A stretch of DNA of 64,000 nt from NCBI GenBank assembly GCA_008477525.1, contig SPDT01000003.1:3162001-3226000 (forward strand), given 5' to 3'. Below the pieces are notes generated by a model. The model ran no database searches, was not told the DNA's origin, and saw only the letters and a program-made list of their open reading frames with translations. Position numbers and translations under genes: made by a program. Shown piece by piece: positions 48,955-60,654 of this stretch. The number at the start of each line of letters is the position of its first letter. Position 1 is the first letter of the stretch. The stretch comes from Hypomyces perniciosus (lineage: Eukaryota > Ascomycota > Sordariomycetes > Hypocreales > Hypocreaceae).

Positions 48955-50418
48955 ACTTGTTCCTACTTATATACCTATGAAGTTAATGGCATAACCTTTA
49001 ATATTGCATTATATAAGCTCTTTCCCTATATTCAGTGCTGTTACCGCCTGCTGCTTTGTGGTATTAAAGAAAAGGGCCCCTGTGGCGGTCTTGGATTTAA
49101 ATTTGCCATGGCCCTGCTTGTTGGTCACGTCTACAAACATACAATTCAATATGGACCTGCCAACTTGATCAAGATTTCACATGGAGATATTTGGAGGAGT
49201 TGTAGCTAAGTCCTAAGCTTGGACAAGAACGTTAAGACTGCACAATTCGACCCTGCTGCTGCCTTGCCAATCCACAAGCGAGCGAGTCCGTATTTGCAAA
49301 TTGCAACTACCTTACGTTCCTACTGGAAAACAGGGCTTTGCACCTTTTGCTGCCCTTCTAATATCTGTTATCTATGCTTCGTATCCAATGCTTTTTTAAA
49401 AAGCACGCCCTTTGGTTCCTCCTGTGAAAGTGATAGGAGGCTACATGGTCTAAGATTAGTACCCCAAAGCTGCTCATTCCCGCTATACTACTGGAAAATT
49501 GCGATAACCCCCTGTCTTTCTCTCTTGTCGCATCTTTCCAGACCTTTCCAGTTTGACTGCTCATTTAACGCCCGCTTATTGAAAGGCCATGGTTCATAGT
49601 GACTGCAACAAATGCCCAGGAAGCTTGCGAGTAGATGCAGATGAAGAACACAACCTCCAATATTTGCTTTGCTTCGCATTCGTCCCTTCAGCTTCATCAA
49701 GACCCCCCCCCCCCCTTTTCATACACTAACGTTGTATCTCTAAAAAGCTGTATAGTAAAAGTAATCTTGCTGGTGCCAGTAGAGAGTGCCAGTGGCCTGG
49801 AGCGATGCGATCAGTTAAACACATTACTAGCCCTCGAAACTGCAGTTAAGGAGAGGCCGCCCAAGACCGGCAATTTACTAAACCCGCCGCAATAATTTCA
49901 TGACAGCTATATCTCACATTTAGGGAATGGAAGCTATGCCAAAATGTCGTTATAGATAGAGAACGAATGCCCCTATGCAGAGATATATTCTACAATACGT
50001 CAAAGGGAAAGCGCGTCATCTTTCACTGCCTGTTCGTTACCACAATAGCACACCCACTTTGTAGGCCGTCATCGGCCCCTAGCAGTACTTCTTGGGTCCT
50101 GGGTGTGGAATCGGTTCGCGCAGAGATGAGAAGCGCCAAGCTGACTATTGGGCTTGTATCACATCCTCCTCCAATTGGAAGAGACGTTGATATGAACTTC
50201 CTCACCGAAGAACACGTTCGTCTGGCTGACACTTTCAGCTTTTGGGCCTCCAAGAATCCATCCCCGCTCGTTTCTAGCATCGTATGCTTCATTAGCTTGC
50301 CTTTGCTCTGCGTGAGGCTAAAGCCTCTGCATTCGTTATTAATAAATAAGTTTGTCAACTGCTATTTTCTCCTTTTGCTTACATTGTCCCGCATTTGCCT
50401 CTAGCATCACTGTTCAAG
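48955..50418. other. Intergenic, with a C13 run and a doubly open 370 bp stretch
   Basis: The right edge of the transposon block. A run of 13 C lies at 49,703-49,715. Between 49,967 and 50,404 long frames are open on both strands at once (145 codons plus, 111 codons minus); the minus frame reads in a protein-like way (SARRTCSSVRKFISTSLP, GGGCDTSPIVSLALLISART) but I recognise no family and see no splice pattern. The last bases are the 5' flank of the membrane-protein gene at 50,419. Confidence 0.4.
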
Positions 50419-52423
50419 ATGAACTTCCAACCGTGTGGCAATCTAGTCCATTGCTACGATCGTTCTGAATCATACTTCGAAGACCCTACAGACCCGGATA
50501 TTGCGGGAATCGGTGTGAGCGCCATGATACTCGGTGACAAGAGCAAACTGTTGACAGGCGATGTTCCTAGATTCTGCTGTCTTTCGTGTTGACAGGATTT
50601 GCGGCTATCTGCACATTGATGGTAGCCTTTGTCAACCATGGACTCCCGGATGAACAATACAACTGCATTGATCGGATGATTGTCCCCCAGGTGCGGATAA
50701 CGACCCAGTCTATTGTCTCCACGGTTCGCGCTGTGTTAGACAAGTTACGAGGACGCAGCGCCCTCCATGGTGCCTCGATGAGGGGAGGAGAAATAAGAGG
50801 AGAAATGACCGGATACCAAGTGTTTCTTCTTGCCTTCAGTGATCAGATGCTTGTGACTGGAATCGGACTTCTCATCGCGATTTTCTCCCAGATCTGCAGC
50901 ATCACTATTTTTTCCTTCCAAATGGCCGTTGGCCTTGTTTCTTTCTGCTCGACAACTCATCTGGCAACTCTGGCAGCTCTCCGAGCCTATTTCAAGAAAA
51001 ATACATACCAGAGGCGACTTAGGGTTTACTTGATGATTTTCTTGCTGATGTTCCACTTGGCAAGCAAATTCATTGAGTACTTGATCGCCATGAATGACCC
51101 TACATTACAAGCAGCTTGCGCAATTCATAACCTCGACGGCAATCTTGGCCAAGCAATCTGGGATTGGCTAGCCTTTGCCGCGTACTTCTCTTGGAATTAC
51201 TCCATATTTATTACCGCCAATCTGAGAAGCGACAGGCGTTCTGGCGAGGAAAAGGATCCATACCCTATTGTCCTCAGCTTACAATCTCTCTTCTCAGATT
51301 CGCAATTCGAAGACGACATTCAAGCCTACGTTTGGCAAGTCAACCATCGAAAATGGAGGGCTAAAGAAGAAAAGAGGGAGCAACTGAAGGCTATTCTGGA
51401 TGCACAACGTTCAGAAAATTCGAAATCCTGGTATCGATTCTTCAAGATTCTGCATATTGTGGGTCAAGATATATTCCAGGAAGTAGCCACATCATTATTT
51501 GCTTACGTCCTCAACGCAACCGTCTCGTTTTGTCTGGCTATTTTCGATTTAGTTGGATACGTAAAGCATGCGGATGTTGATACGTCGCCGCTATTCGAGT
51601 GGAAGTTTGGTCAAGTGATGCCGGTCTCTCTTCTCATTATCCATCTATTAACTGCTATGGACGCCAGAACCAGTATGACCCAATATGAAACATCATAGAT
51701 GATGGATCTTATGCTAATTTCGAGAGAAGGTATGGCAAATGGACCTGCTGTTACACAGGACACAGCTCGAGGCACCTCAACGTGTGATTGCAGCGTACGG
51801 TCCGCTGACAATGTTGTTGATTTTCAAACAGATGGGGGGATTCTCACGAGTAATGAAAGCTCGTTAGGATCTACCGCCCAAGACCAGAATTTGTCCCGTG
51901 TTGTCGCTGCACAGCATTCACGAGGCAATCTAGACTTGGAGCTCCATCAGCCGGTGCGGCGAAGAACAGGCCAGCTTCAGGCCGCAGTTGAGAACGCTTC
52001 TTCTACAGAGAGGGCGGAATCAAGCACCACCTTGACGCAGCGTAGAGTTAGCACTCTTGATATGGAAAACGGCCTTCAGGTATATACATGTATCTTAAGG
52101 TCGGGAATTAGGTGGTGTTTCGCTGACACAAAGCTCTTCCACAGTCGGATGCCCAAGACTTGCCCATTATCGACCTCGTTGAGGTTATTACCACCGAAAG
52201 CAAAGATTACAGCATAATTTACGTCCTATGTATTCTCATACTCATTCTCGCATTTACGGTCTGTTTATTCTTTTACTATACCATAACCATTACCGCCTCC
52301 AGTGGAATCTACATCTTAGTCAAGTCCTTCCAGAATGTGCGCGCGGTTATTGGTGTTCGCCAGGTCCGAAACGAACGACTATCACGAAGCGAATTGGCAG
52401 GATCCGAAGCTCCTACTTTCTAG
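50419..52423 (+). CDS. Multi-pass membrane protein, four exons, unknown function
   Basis: Exons by splice signals: 50,419-50,512, 50,596-51,672, 51,727-52,079 and 52,145-52,423. They total 1,803 nt, exactly 600 codons plus stop. Intron 1 is GTGTGAGC to TTGACAG, intron 2 GTATGACC with branch TGCTAAT, intron 3 GTATATAC to TTCCACAG; phases agree throughout. The N-terminus (MNFQPCGNLVHCYDRSESYF) is followed by DPDIAGIGFAAICTLMVAF, a first membrane segment. Exon 2 adds five or six more segments (LLIAIFSQICSITIFSF, VYLMIFLLMFHLASKF, AIWDWLAFAAYFSWNYSIF, LFAYVLNATVSFCLAIF, VMPVSLLIIHLL) with a basic cytoplasmic stretch HRKWRAKEEKREQLK between them. Exon 3 is Ser/Thr/Gln-rich and probably cytoplasmic. 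Exon 4 carries a final hydrophobic helix (IIYVLCILILILAFTVCLFF). It resembles uncharacterised fungal integral membrane proteins. Retaining intron 2 would end the protein at 51,698. Confidence 0.75.
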
Positions 52424-53290
52424 TAGAATCATTCGATACGCCCCTGTGGTGCTTTCGACAGGGTTTGCTTTTTCATACCATGAAAAACTCCCGCTCGGGA
52501 GGATATGATATTGATATTGTCCAGGTTCCATAGCGAGCCTGACATTGTCGCCACTAGATAATAGTAGTCAGCTTCATAGGAGGCAAATCCTGCGCTTACT
52601 AAAACTAATTAAAATCTCACAACCTTCAGCATTAACGCATAAGCGTACGTGGCGATGAAGACTATCAAACGGCATTGGGATAAAAAGCAGTTAGAGGGAT
52701 TAAAGAAGAATATATATTCTCTCTCTCTCTCTTTAAAAATATTACCGTGTGTCATTCAGGCTCCTGAGACCTTTACCAATATGCTCTGATCCGTCCTAGA
52801 CATCCTGACCTCGGGTAATCCGTTTGTGACAGGTACAGTGGCTGGAACAAACCTCCGCGCCCCCTGGGTAGTTTATTCTTAAGAAAAGTGTGCGGAACTT
52901 TGTTCCACCCGCTGTATGACTTTCCTATGGTCTGCAAGGTAAACATAATACTCAAGAGTCTGCAGATTAGACCGCATGTAGACTTCGTTGAGAGCAAAGC
53001 CATGCCAAACACGTCCATCTCTCATCGCTATTCTTATGTTCACTTCCCACAAGATATTTGGTGTTTCCGAGTTGCCCCTTGTCTGAAACGGAGGTCCACA
53101 CTATCCATATGCCATAGGGATGGTGGACAAAAGCGGACATCAGCCGCGGTCTTAACGACTCAACAAGTCACTGAACAGGACCATAGCCAATGATGTATGT
53201 GTCCAGTAATAGTCAAGTACCGTTCTAATATAAGCGATATATACATATAGATAATCTTTATCATTATGGGGTTCTCTACCGTGTCATCCT
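52424..53290. other. Intergenic between convergent genes
   Basis: The 3' flanks of the membrane-protein gene (plus) and the Con-13-like gene (minus). It has a CT microsatellite at about 52,718-52,733. Small open frames on both strands show no coding pattern. Confidence 0.4.
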
Positions 53291-54566
53291 TTAATGCAGG
53301 GTAACATTGCAAGCAGTCTTGAGGTCATAAACAACTGGAGTAACAGGAACCTTCTTAATAGTGACATCAGGCTTATTTCGGTTGGCCAGACCGCGAGCCT
53401 TGGGAGACCCGCACGGCGCAGCAGGGCCCATGCAACGGATAGTACTGCATTCAGACGTTAGCTCAATACCTCTACTTCATAGAGTATGTCCAAAGGACCC
53501 GTGGTGGCTTACGGATTTTGCCAGCGGCGATTGCAAGTACCACCGGGGATTAAGGCCTCCTTGGGGAGATACTTCTGCACAGTGGTGTACTGGTTGAAGA
53601 TTTGCTTATAATTGGGCTCGACGCTGCGGATACCGTTGGGGACAACCTTATCGAACAGAGCAATGACGGTCTCTTGGGCCCAGTCCTCAACCAGGTCTAT
53701 CATCTTGCGTCAGCGCTTATTCCGTGGAGGCAAATGGATAGCAATAACGTCTTACTAGTTGCGGCGTAGGAGTCAGAAATGGCTAAGTCCTTATTGAAGC
53801 TATCGGACCAAATCGTGGAGTCTACAAAAGATTCATGTTAGTGACTCATGCTACAACATGAGGCGGTTGAAGACGAGGTATGCGTACTGGAGAAGGTCCT
53901 GCCAGAGTATCCTGGAACCGCATTAAGATCGAGGGTGTGACCGATTTCGTGCATGAAAAGGGTAGGGTAGTGTTGAGCATCGCCGAAGAAGACGCTATCA
54001 CCAGATCCCCAGCTGTAACAATCACATGTGAGTCTTTCCTCTCCTATATGCCCCCCCTCGGCTTGTAGAACGTGTAGATGGAGTCGCTTACTAGGTGTAG
54101 GCATGGCGCGCGCCTGGGAGGCCGATGATGGTTCGGACCCATTGACGGGTACCGACAGGAAGGCGACCAAAGACATCGATCATGTCATTCTGGCTCATAG
54201 GAGAATTGTGGTGGCGGCAGAAGATCCACGATTCCGGGCAGTCTGTGTAGTGGACGTTGAAGACCTCGATGTCGTAGGGATTCACGCCCTCTTTGACGGC
54301 GGTGTCGTAGCAGACATCAGGGATCCCTACAGAAGAGCTGACGTGTGAGAAAATCTCGTATAAAATTAGAAGTCCCGAAGGGAAATGCTAACATCCCCAT
54401 TCCCACTGGTCGTGAGTGCTTGGTGTCGACTTCAGGTATTTGAAGAGACCACTGTCTAAAGGAGGGATAGGAGGGCTAATAAGAGGCTTGTTCAAGGTGG
54501 CGGTAGACTGTCAACCAAGGCCACGGCGGCAAGCAGGTGGGCCGCGGTGGAAATGCTATAAATCAT
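53291..54566 (-). pseudogene. Con-13-like secreted protein with HExxH motif; one early frameshift
   Basis: Six exons on the minus strand, separated by introns at 54,327-54,392, 54,013-54,091, 53,822-53,887, 53,697-53,755 and 53,445-53,512 (59-79 nt, GT-AG, with CTAAC/CTAAT-like branch sites), splice in frame from LNKPLISPPIPPLDSG to the stop at 53,291. Landmarks in order: STHDQWEWGW, NPYDIEVFNVHYTDC, FCRHHNSPMSQ, MIDVFGRLPVGTRQWVRTI, the metal-site-like LFMHEIGHTLD, QETVIALFDKVVPNGI, PNYKQIFNQY, IPGGTC and the C-terminal DVTIKKVPVTPVVYDL. This order matches fungal conidiation-specific protein 13-like secreted proteins as I recall them. The likely start ATG 54,566 opens a signal peptide (STAAHLLAAVALVDS) that is one base out of frame with the rest near 54,495-54,510, ending at TGA. 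Either an indel has broken the gene or the start differs. Confidence 0.6.
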
Positions 54567-55529
54567 ATTGAACAAAGAAATACAGTATAGGCCCCAACGG
54601 AATAGCTAGAAAATCTTTGCCTTTTAGAGACTTGGCTGGGTAGCCCTCGTTTATATAGACTCCAACCCATTCCATTCTACAGCTTTGTTAAAAATGAACT
54701 GCGCCTTCCAGATACCCCACTCACTCTCGATGAACATAGCATACCTATAAAAAGATGGCAATCCCAATAGTAGTAGTAGTACTCCGTAGTACTGCGTGAC
54801 TACAAAGCCCTGACGGAATGGCGCTTAGTTGGTACTAAGCGAGAGTAATTATCAATCACTCATCAACCCACAGCGGAGCCCCGGAGTAGATGAGGGCCCG
54901 TTCGCTGTCTTATGAAGTCTGACACCATGATCATGTAAGTGGGTGTTTTTTTTTAGTAATACTATGTTTTCATCCGCGGCTTACTGAATGAATACAAATA
55001 CAAAAAGGGACAAGAGAGGTCCATTATTTTGTTTGGTTTCTTCGAAGGAAGGCATCGACTGACCAAAGTCCGATGCTAAGCTCTCCAGTCGGACTTTATG
55101 GTTGCGGAATCCACTCGCGTTATTCAGGCTAACATGCTATGGGTCATCGAAGGATTGATATGCATCCAATTATCGTTTGAACGCCAATCCATGAAATTCA
55201 CCGCATGTCTCAGCTGTCAGCTGTCGGGCGTCAGGCGTCAGACGTCAGACGTCAGTTCTTAGCTCTCATCTCTCGGCCCAACCAACAACAACAACAGGGA
55301 CCGGGGCGGAGCGGACAAATTCAAACGCATCCGGCCGAAGGAAAAGCGGGGCAGCCCTCCCGCCGTTATTATAATCCCGGCGATTAATCCCGGACTTCAA
55401 ATGCCTGAGAAGTGATGAAAGGAGCAAGACCTCGCTTCTGTCAGCTTGGACCTGCGCATTCGCTATGGTGGTTTCTTCTAAACACAATAATGAACTACAA
55501 TATATATCCAGCGTCCTTCCTCAACACAT
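54567..55529. other. Intergenic, with short tandem repeats
   Basis: At 55,208-55,254 short units (GTCAGCT, then GTCAGAC/GCGTCAG) repeat about six times. A GTAGTACTCCGTAGTACTGCG palindrome-like motif is near 54,776-54,797, related to the motifs at 31.8-32.0 kb. I see no gene; the small open frames across the repeats are artefacts. Confidence 0.45.
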
Positions 55530-56115
55530 ATGTCCTCCAACAATGCTGCCATCATCAGCGCCGACCTCTCCAGCCTCACCCTCACCCTCGCTCTCGCTCT
55601 CGCTCTCGCTCTCACATCGAAGCATTCCCTGCACACTCTACGAACATTGAAGCCCACTCAGTCTCCCCTCGGCCACCACTTCGAGAGTCTGCACTTCTGC
55701 TCCCATGATGACCACCCCGTCGACAAGTTCGAGTTTGGCTCCGCTTCCAAGCACCGCTTCAAAGCTCTCCGCATCCACGGCTCCGAATTGATCAACGCTC
55801 TCATATCCATGATCCACGATGCCAGTATTTTTGTACAGTGTAACAGGAGATTCCCACATCTTCTCCGAGACAAAAGACACAGTGACGTGGGAATTCGTAG
55901 ACGGCTGAACCTCCAGTGCACACCTCCTCATCAGCGTACATGGAATCCATTCCCGCATCCGCAAACACATCTACCCAGACCTCACCCCCAAATTCACCAA
56001 CATGATCGGCATCCCTCTGTCGTCCCACAAACAACTCCTCCCAGCTGACAATGAATGTGGTGTCAAATCACACTGGATATTAGAGAGCGGAGATGGGGCC
56101 GCGCGACACAGCTAA
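55530..56115 (+). pseudogene. Decayed gene of unknown function
   Basis: The plus-strand frame from ATG 55,530 shows strong C-ending codon preference across FEFGSASKHRFKALRIHGSE and LINALISMIHDA, typical of real coding sequence here. At about 55,825 the coding signal jumps frame and continues as YSVTGDSHIFSETKDTVTWE, meets TGA at about 55,909, then runs on through HGIHSRIRKHIYPDLTPKF and MIGIPLSSHKQLLPADN to TAA at 56,113. One frameshift and one stop therefore break it. The N-terminus includes a Leu-Ala run made by a CTCGCT microsatellite (55,584-55,614). No family recognised. It lies 112 bp from the 3' end of the NLR gene and converges on it. Confidence 0.5.
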
Positions 56116-56226
56116 GTAGGAGACAAAGAATTCGCCTCTATTCAAAGGAGTGAGTCTTCCAAGTGTCTGCGGAGGATGTCAGCTAGGTTTATATACATTC
56201 TTGTCGCAGGTGTATGGAGCAGTAGA

Positions 56227-56820
56227 TTAATCCTCAACACCACTCTCGGTAAGCAGCCTAACAATAGCCTCATGGCCATTCTGAGCGGCCGACTGTAGCG
56301 CTGAGTAGCCCCATATATCCTTCGCATTGACAGCTGCACCATTCTCGATAAGCAGCCTCACAATAGCCTCATGACCATCCTGAGCGGCCGACTGTAGCGC
56401 TGAGTAGCCCCATATATCCTTCGCATTGACAGCTGCACCATTCTCGATAAGCAGCCTCACAATAGCCTCATGGCCATTCTGAGCGGCCCACAATAGCGCT
56501 GTTTGGCCATCCGTGCTCTTTGCATTGATATCCGCACCGTTCTCGATAAGCAGCCTAACAATAGCCTTATGGCTATTCTGAGCGGCCCACCATAGCGCTG
56601 TTTGGCCATCAGTGCTCTTTGCATTGACGTCTGCACCGTTCTCGATAAGCAGCCTAACAATAGCCTCATGGCCATTCCAAGCGGCCCACCATAGCGCTGT
56701 TTGCCCATCAGTGCTCTTTGCATTAACGTCTGCACCGTTCTCGATAAGCAGCCTAACAATAGCGTCATAGCCTTTCTGAGCAGCCCATGATAAAGGTGTT
56801 TGGCCTTTCTGTATGGAGAG
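56227..56820 (-). repeat. Six near-identical 99 bp ankyrin repeats
   Basis: The NLR's C-terminal repeats have a 33-residue, 99 bp period (core AIVRLLIENGADVNAKSTDG). The two units at about 56,271-56,468 differ at only a few bases and share the variant core NAKDIWGYSALQSAA. The other units share NAKSTDGQTAL. Such sequence identity implies recent duplication or gene conversion. Confidence 0.85.
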
Positions 56821-59766
56821 GCGTTTCCCGTAGTCCAGGCCCTCTGCGATGTCTGTCTGACCAATAGAACACATGTCTCGTCCTAGAAGGGCCCGAACAG
56901 CATCTCTATGTCCATTGATCAAGGCAGCAAAGAGTGGATACCGATGCCGCTCTCCTAGAACATCGATGTGCGGATCCTGACGAAGCCTCGTTCTGATGAG
57001 ACCTGAAAACCCTTTCTCCGCAAGAATGTAAAAGGGACTTGCGTCTGACGTATAGCGACGTACTTTGTATTTCTCAAATAGGTTATCGAGACTGATCCAA
57101 TCACGGAGCGCAAATTGAGCTAGGAAACCATCTTGGGGGATCACATTTGCGGCAGCATCGGCGTGGTAGAGCACATGCCGAGTGGCATATTCTAGAAATG
57201 GGAATTTCTCCGACACTGTATGTCTGAGCCTCTCCGCGTCGGAACTCGCCTCTGGGAGTGGCTCGCCGATTGGGACACATGTCGAGATGTCCAGCTTGAT
57301 ATATGCGTGACAACATTGCTTGAGCTTTTCATGGCTTAAGATATCGAAGTTATTGCCGAGGTCCGACCACAATTCCCGGAGACCGTTGTCTTTGATCAAA
57401 AAGTCACGTACCGATTCGTGGATGAATTGGACTGTCTGGTGCTTTGACTTGGTGACCTCAGCAAGCCCTTTTGAAGAGCTGACGACAAATCTATCCATAC
57501 TTTCGCTGGTAACTCTATCAGTCGTGCATTCGGTGAGGTTCTCATTCGGCAGTCCAGACAAGACGGCGAAGTAAAATTCTTCCCGTTTCAAGGGTCGCTT
57601 TGCGTAGAGTATCCACTGAATGCAGAGCAGCAGATCCTCCATATTCTCATTATCCCTTGTCAAGATGTCCTTGAATAGATCGCTTAGTCGGTCTGGTACT
57701 TCTTGAAGCCTCCTCTGCACGGCGAAGATACGGCCTCGTTGGAATTCCTTGTTGAGAATATCCACGACCAAGACGACCCACATGAACACCCCGGCTGCCT
57801 TCTGGAGAATTTGGGCTCGGACCTTATCAACACGAGGGTCTGAGCCGAATTTGAGACAGCTTCGTACGTACTTTTCCAAGTCGTCTTCGTGGCCTTTTTG
57901 GTCCTCCAACGTAAGCCTAAGTCCGTGTTGGAGGTAGATGTATGGATAATGACGACTGGAGAAGCAGATTCGAAGTCGGATATTGTCTTTCATAGCCTGT
58001 TTCCCCAGTTCCTCGAAGTATTCTACCATGTCACGAACCTGCTGTTCATCGCACTCGTCAAGTGCATCGATGAAGCAAGTAAAGGAACGTTGACCAAGCA
58101 TGGATATTGCATTGCGAAAAAGCTCCCGGATGACGTCCAGGGTAGGGCAGCCATGTTGGTTTGGAGGAATGAGGTCCAAATCATCAGAAACTTGTTGGAG
58201 ATCTGGAAATCTTTCCAGAAGCTGAAGCAGCAAGGATCGGTACATTCCAATAGTTGACTTCTCCAAGCGTTCGCCTCGAGCATTGAAGAAGAATGAAGCA
58301 GTGGCAGCGCCGGCTCCAAGCTCCTTCTTCACGCGCGTATAGACGAACTTCATAATTGTCGACTTCCCAGCACCAGGTTTACCACTGAGCCACAAAACCC
58401 ATGGTGCTGGACCAGTTTCTCATGATCAAGCCACGCCAGGTAGTCGTGGTTCTTCAGAAGCCATTTGCATGTTGTCGTGTGAGCAGCTTTGATGTTGGAC
58501 TGGCGAGAATCGATTTGCTCAAATCTCAGGGAATCTAGCAATTGTTTCCGGCGACTTTGCAAGGTCTCTTGATCTGCGAGTTCAGTGTGAGCAACGATCG
58601 AGATAAAGCATGTGTGAAAGACGGCGAGGCTGAACCTACTGACACCAGGTGTTTCATCCCTCGCCATTGCGATCCCAGTCCCGGTCTTGGTCCCAGTCGT
58701 CGGCATCACTTCCAGCAATTCTTTTGCATATGCCGCAGCTGTCGCAGCGGCGTACTTCTGCCACTGCTTGTTCTTGTGAGAATCTGAGTAATCGCAGATC
58801 CCTCGGATCACTAGGCATGGGAAATGGTCCATCAGCCCGGCTGCCTCCATCTCAAAGCATACGACATGCAGTTTTTGAGCAATCATGTCCCTGGTGGGGC
58901 CGTGCTTCATGACTTGGTTCCCAGAGGCAATGGCCCCATAATGGATTTTCGGATGGTGGTTCGTTCGTGGAGGTCGATGCAGCAGCATAGACGCATTGCA
59001 TCCATCACAGTTAGCTGCTGCGGGATCGTGGTTGTAGGAAGAGCCGATCCCGTGAAGCACTCGGATAGGCGAACTTGGTCATCCTAGGATGCTTGTCATG
59101 CATCTCTTGAAGTATGGATGGCACCCTACTGGGCGTCGATTCGTGAATCGCTCGGACCTTGGAGATATGAGTTAGGAGTTCTGGCCGGGGTATCCTTGGG
59201 ATGCTCGTTCGCTCGATTTGACCATCTCCAACAATCTTGCCGAGATCGTACTGCATGACTCTGCAACCGACCACTATATCACCAAGTCGCAGATCGATGT
59301 TGCCGGGCACACCACCTCCAATCCCTACCATCAAGCGCACGCGGATGGATGGGAAGCTTCTGTGCATATTGGTCGCTACATTTGCGGCGTTGTTCGTCCC
59401 GTAATAACATGCTGGTAAGCATGCTATAACGATGTTGTGCGGGCCAATGTTGCCTAAGGTGTATGCGTTGCTATCGTTCGCTTCCGTAGGCAGGCTCGCA
59501 TGGATACTGTCTAACATAGCCTGGGCTGCTGCCATTTCAATATGAAGCGCGCAGATCCAGCCGACAGTATAGTCACCATGTTGGGGTCTCTTCTCGTGTT
59601 CCAGGCTGTAGATATCGCCATCAAGGACGTTTCGTCGTTTCGTTGCGCCAGATGAATAAGGTTCGGCATTGTCTTCGCTCCAAGGTCTCTTCCCATGACT
59701 CGAGAGCAACCCTGTAGAATGCCTGTCTTGCCCATAATCCGCTGGATCGGGGGAGATGCCCGACAT
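56227..59766 (-). pseudogene. Pfs-NACHT-ankyrin NLR-like receptor, two frameshifts
   Basis: Without introns, three abutting minus-strand frames make one domain order of about 1,180 residues. From ATG 59,766, a short disordered start is followed by a nucleoside-phosphorylase-like Pfs domain ([71 protein letters not shown]). Next comes a NACHT NTPase with Walker [10 protein letters not shown] and Walker B-like CFIDALDECDE, then a helical region and a C-terminal array of six ankyrin repeats. Such proteins are fungal NLRs linked to nonself recognition and programmed cell death. Frame 1 passes to frame 2 near 59,043 (RDRLF then SSYNHDP). Frame 2 passes to frame 3 near 58,400 in a T run just before Walker A (VQHHGF then LWLSGK). 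The second is one base in a homopolymer and could be a sequencing error; the first is a small indel. If both are real, the gene is dead. Confidence 0.8.
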
Positions 59767-60654
59767 TGTGATGTCGTGTGTTAAATGGGACAGTAAATGC
59801 GAGAGATCAACAGTCTTCGTCTTGGATCAGTCAAACTGATCATGATCTTCGAAAGGGTCCCCTGAAAAGAGTGGTGAAAAGGGAGGGCTGCGAATGCCGC
59901 ATCACCAGGCGGTTGACAATGAACAGAGAGCCTAGGTACAGACATGTTAAAACCCAAACTCAACAGCTAGGCTGATTCTGTGCTGTGTCTGATACATGCA
60001 GGCAACGTGGCAGAGCAGATTGGGCTGGAGAGCGGCAATATAAGGCGTCTGGTAGGCGGACAATGCCTGGCTTCAGCGCCTACGACGTCTGTCTTGGCTG
60101 CCTTATCCCGGGGACTGGCACAGTAACTGCCATAGCATAGCCCCTCTAAGGGACACTGCCACTCTTTGCTGCGAATCATTCCCCATGGCTTCTCCCAGGG
60201 GCATGAGTAAAAGAAGAAGCAAAAGCACATAATACAAACTTGTCACGCCCGATTTGACATGTAGTCAAATTTAAGAGTACATTAGTACTTTAGTTTGTAC
60301 TCCGGAAGGACCTACCTAGTACTTTGGGTGGGGTATTTTGTATGCACATACGCAGTATTATTCCAGAAGGGTAAGAGAGGACGCCTATTTCGCTCCCACT
60401 ATAACCATCATGGGTAATGGAAAGCACAATGCTGATCATGTTTTGTTCAGCTGCTCTTCAACACAGCACAACATATCACACACCCATCTCGGCATATTGC
60501 TCAAGCAAACCCTCATATCACATCGTCATTGCGGCATTATCTTTCTACAACATCGCGGTAGCAGGCTCACCAGGCGCCATAGTCTCCCATTTTATATAGA
60601 TCCTCAGAAACCCAAAGCCGACCCATATTTGCAGCAGTGCTTCTGAACTCCCGT
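59767..60654. other. Intergenic between two minus-strand genes
   Basis: The promoter side of the NLR and the 3' flank of the delta-COP gene. It is normal-composition sequence without a supported gene; open frames on both strands are short and lack codon bias. Confidence 0.4.

Noticed and set aside
51699..52217. 172-codon frame as a separate gene
   Set aside because: It is in frame with the preceding exon and becomes exon 3 of the membrane-protein gene once a 54 nt intron with good signals is removed.
55205..55387. 60-codon frame
   Set aside because: It lies over short tandem GTCAGAC-type repeats without coding character.
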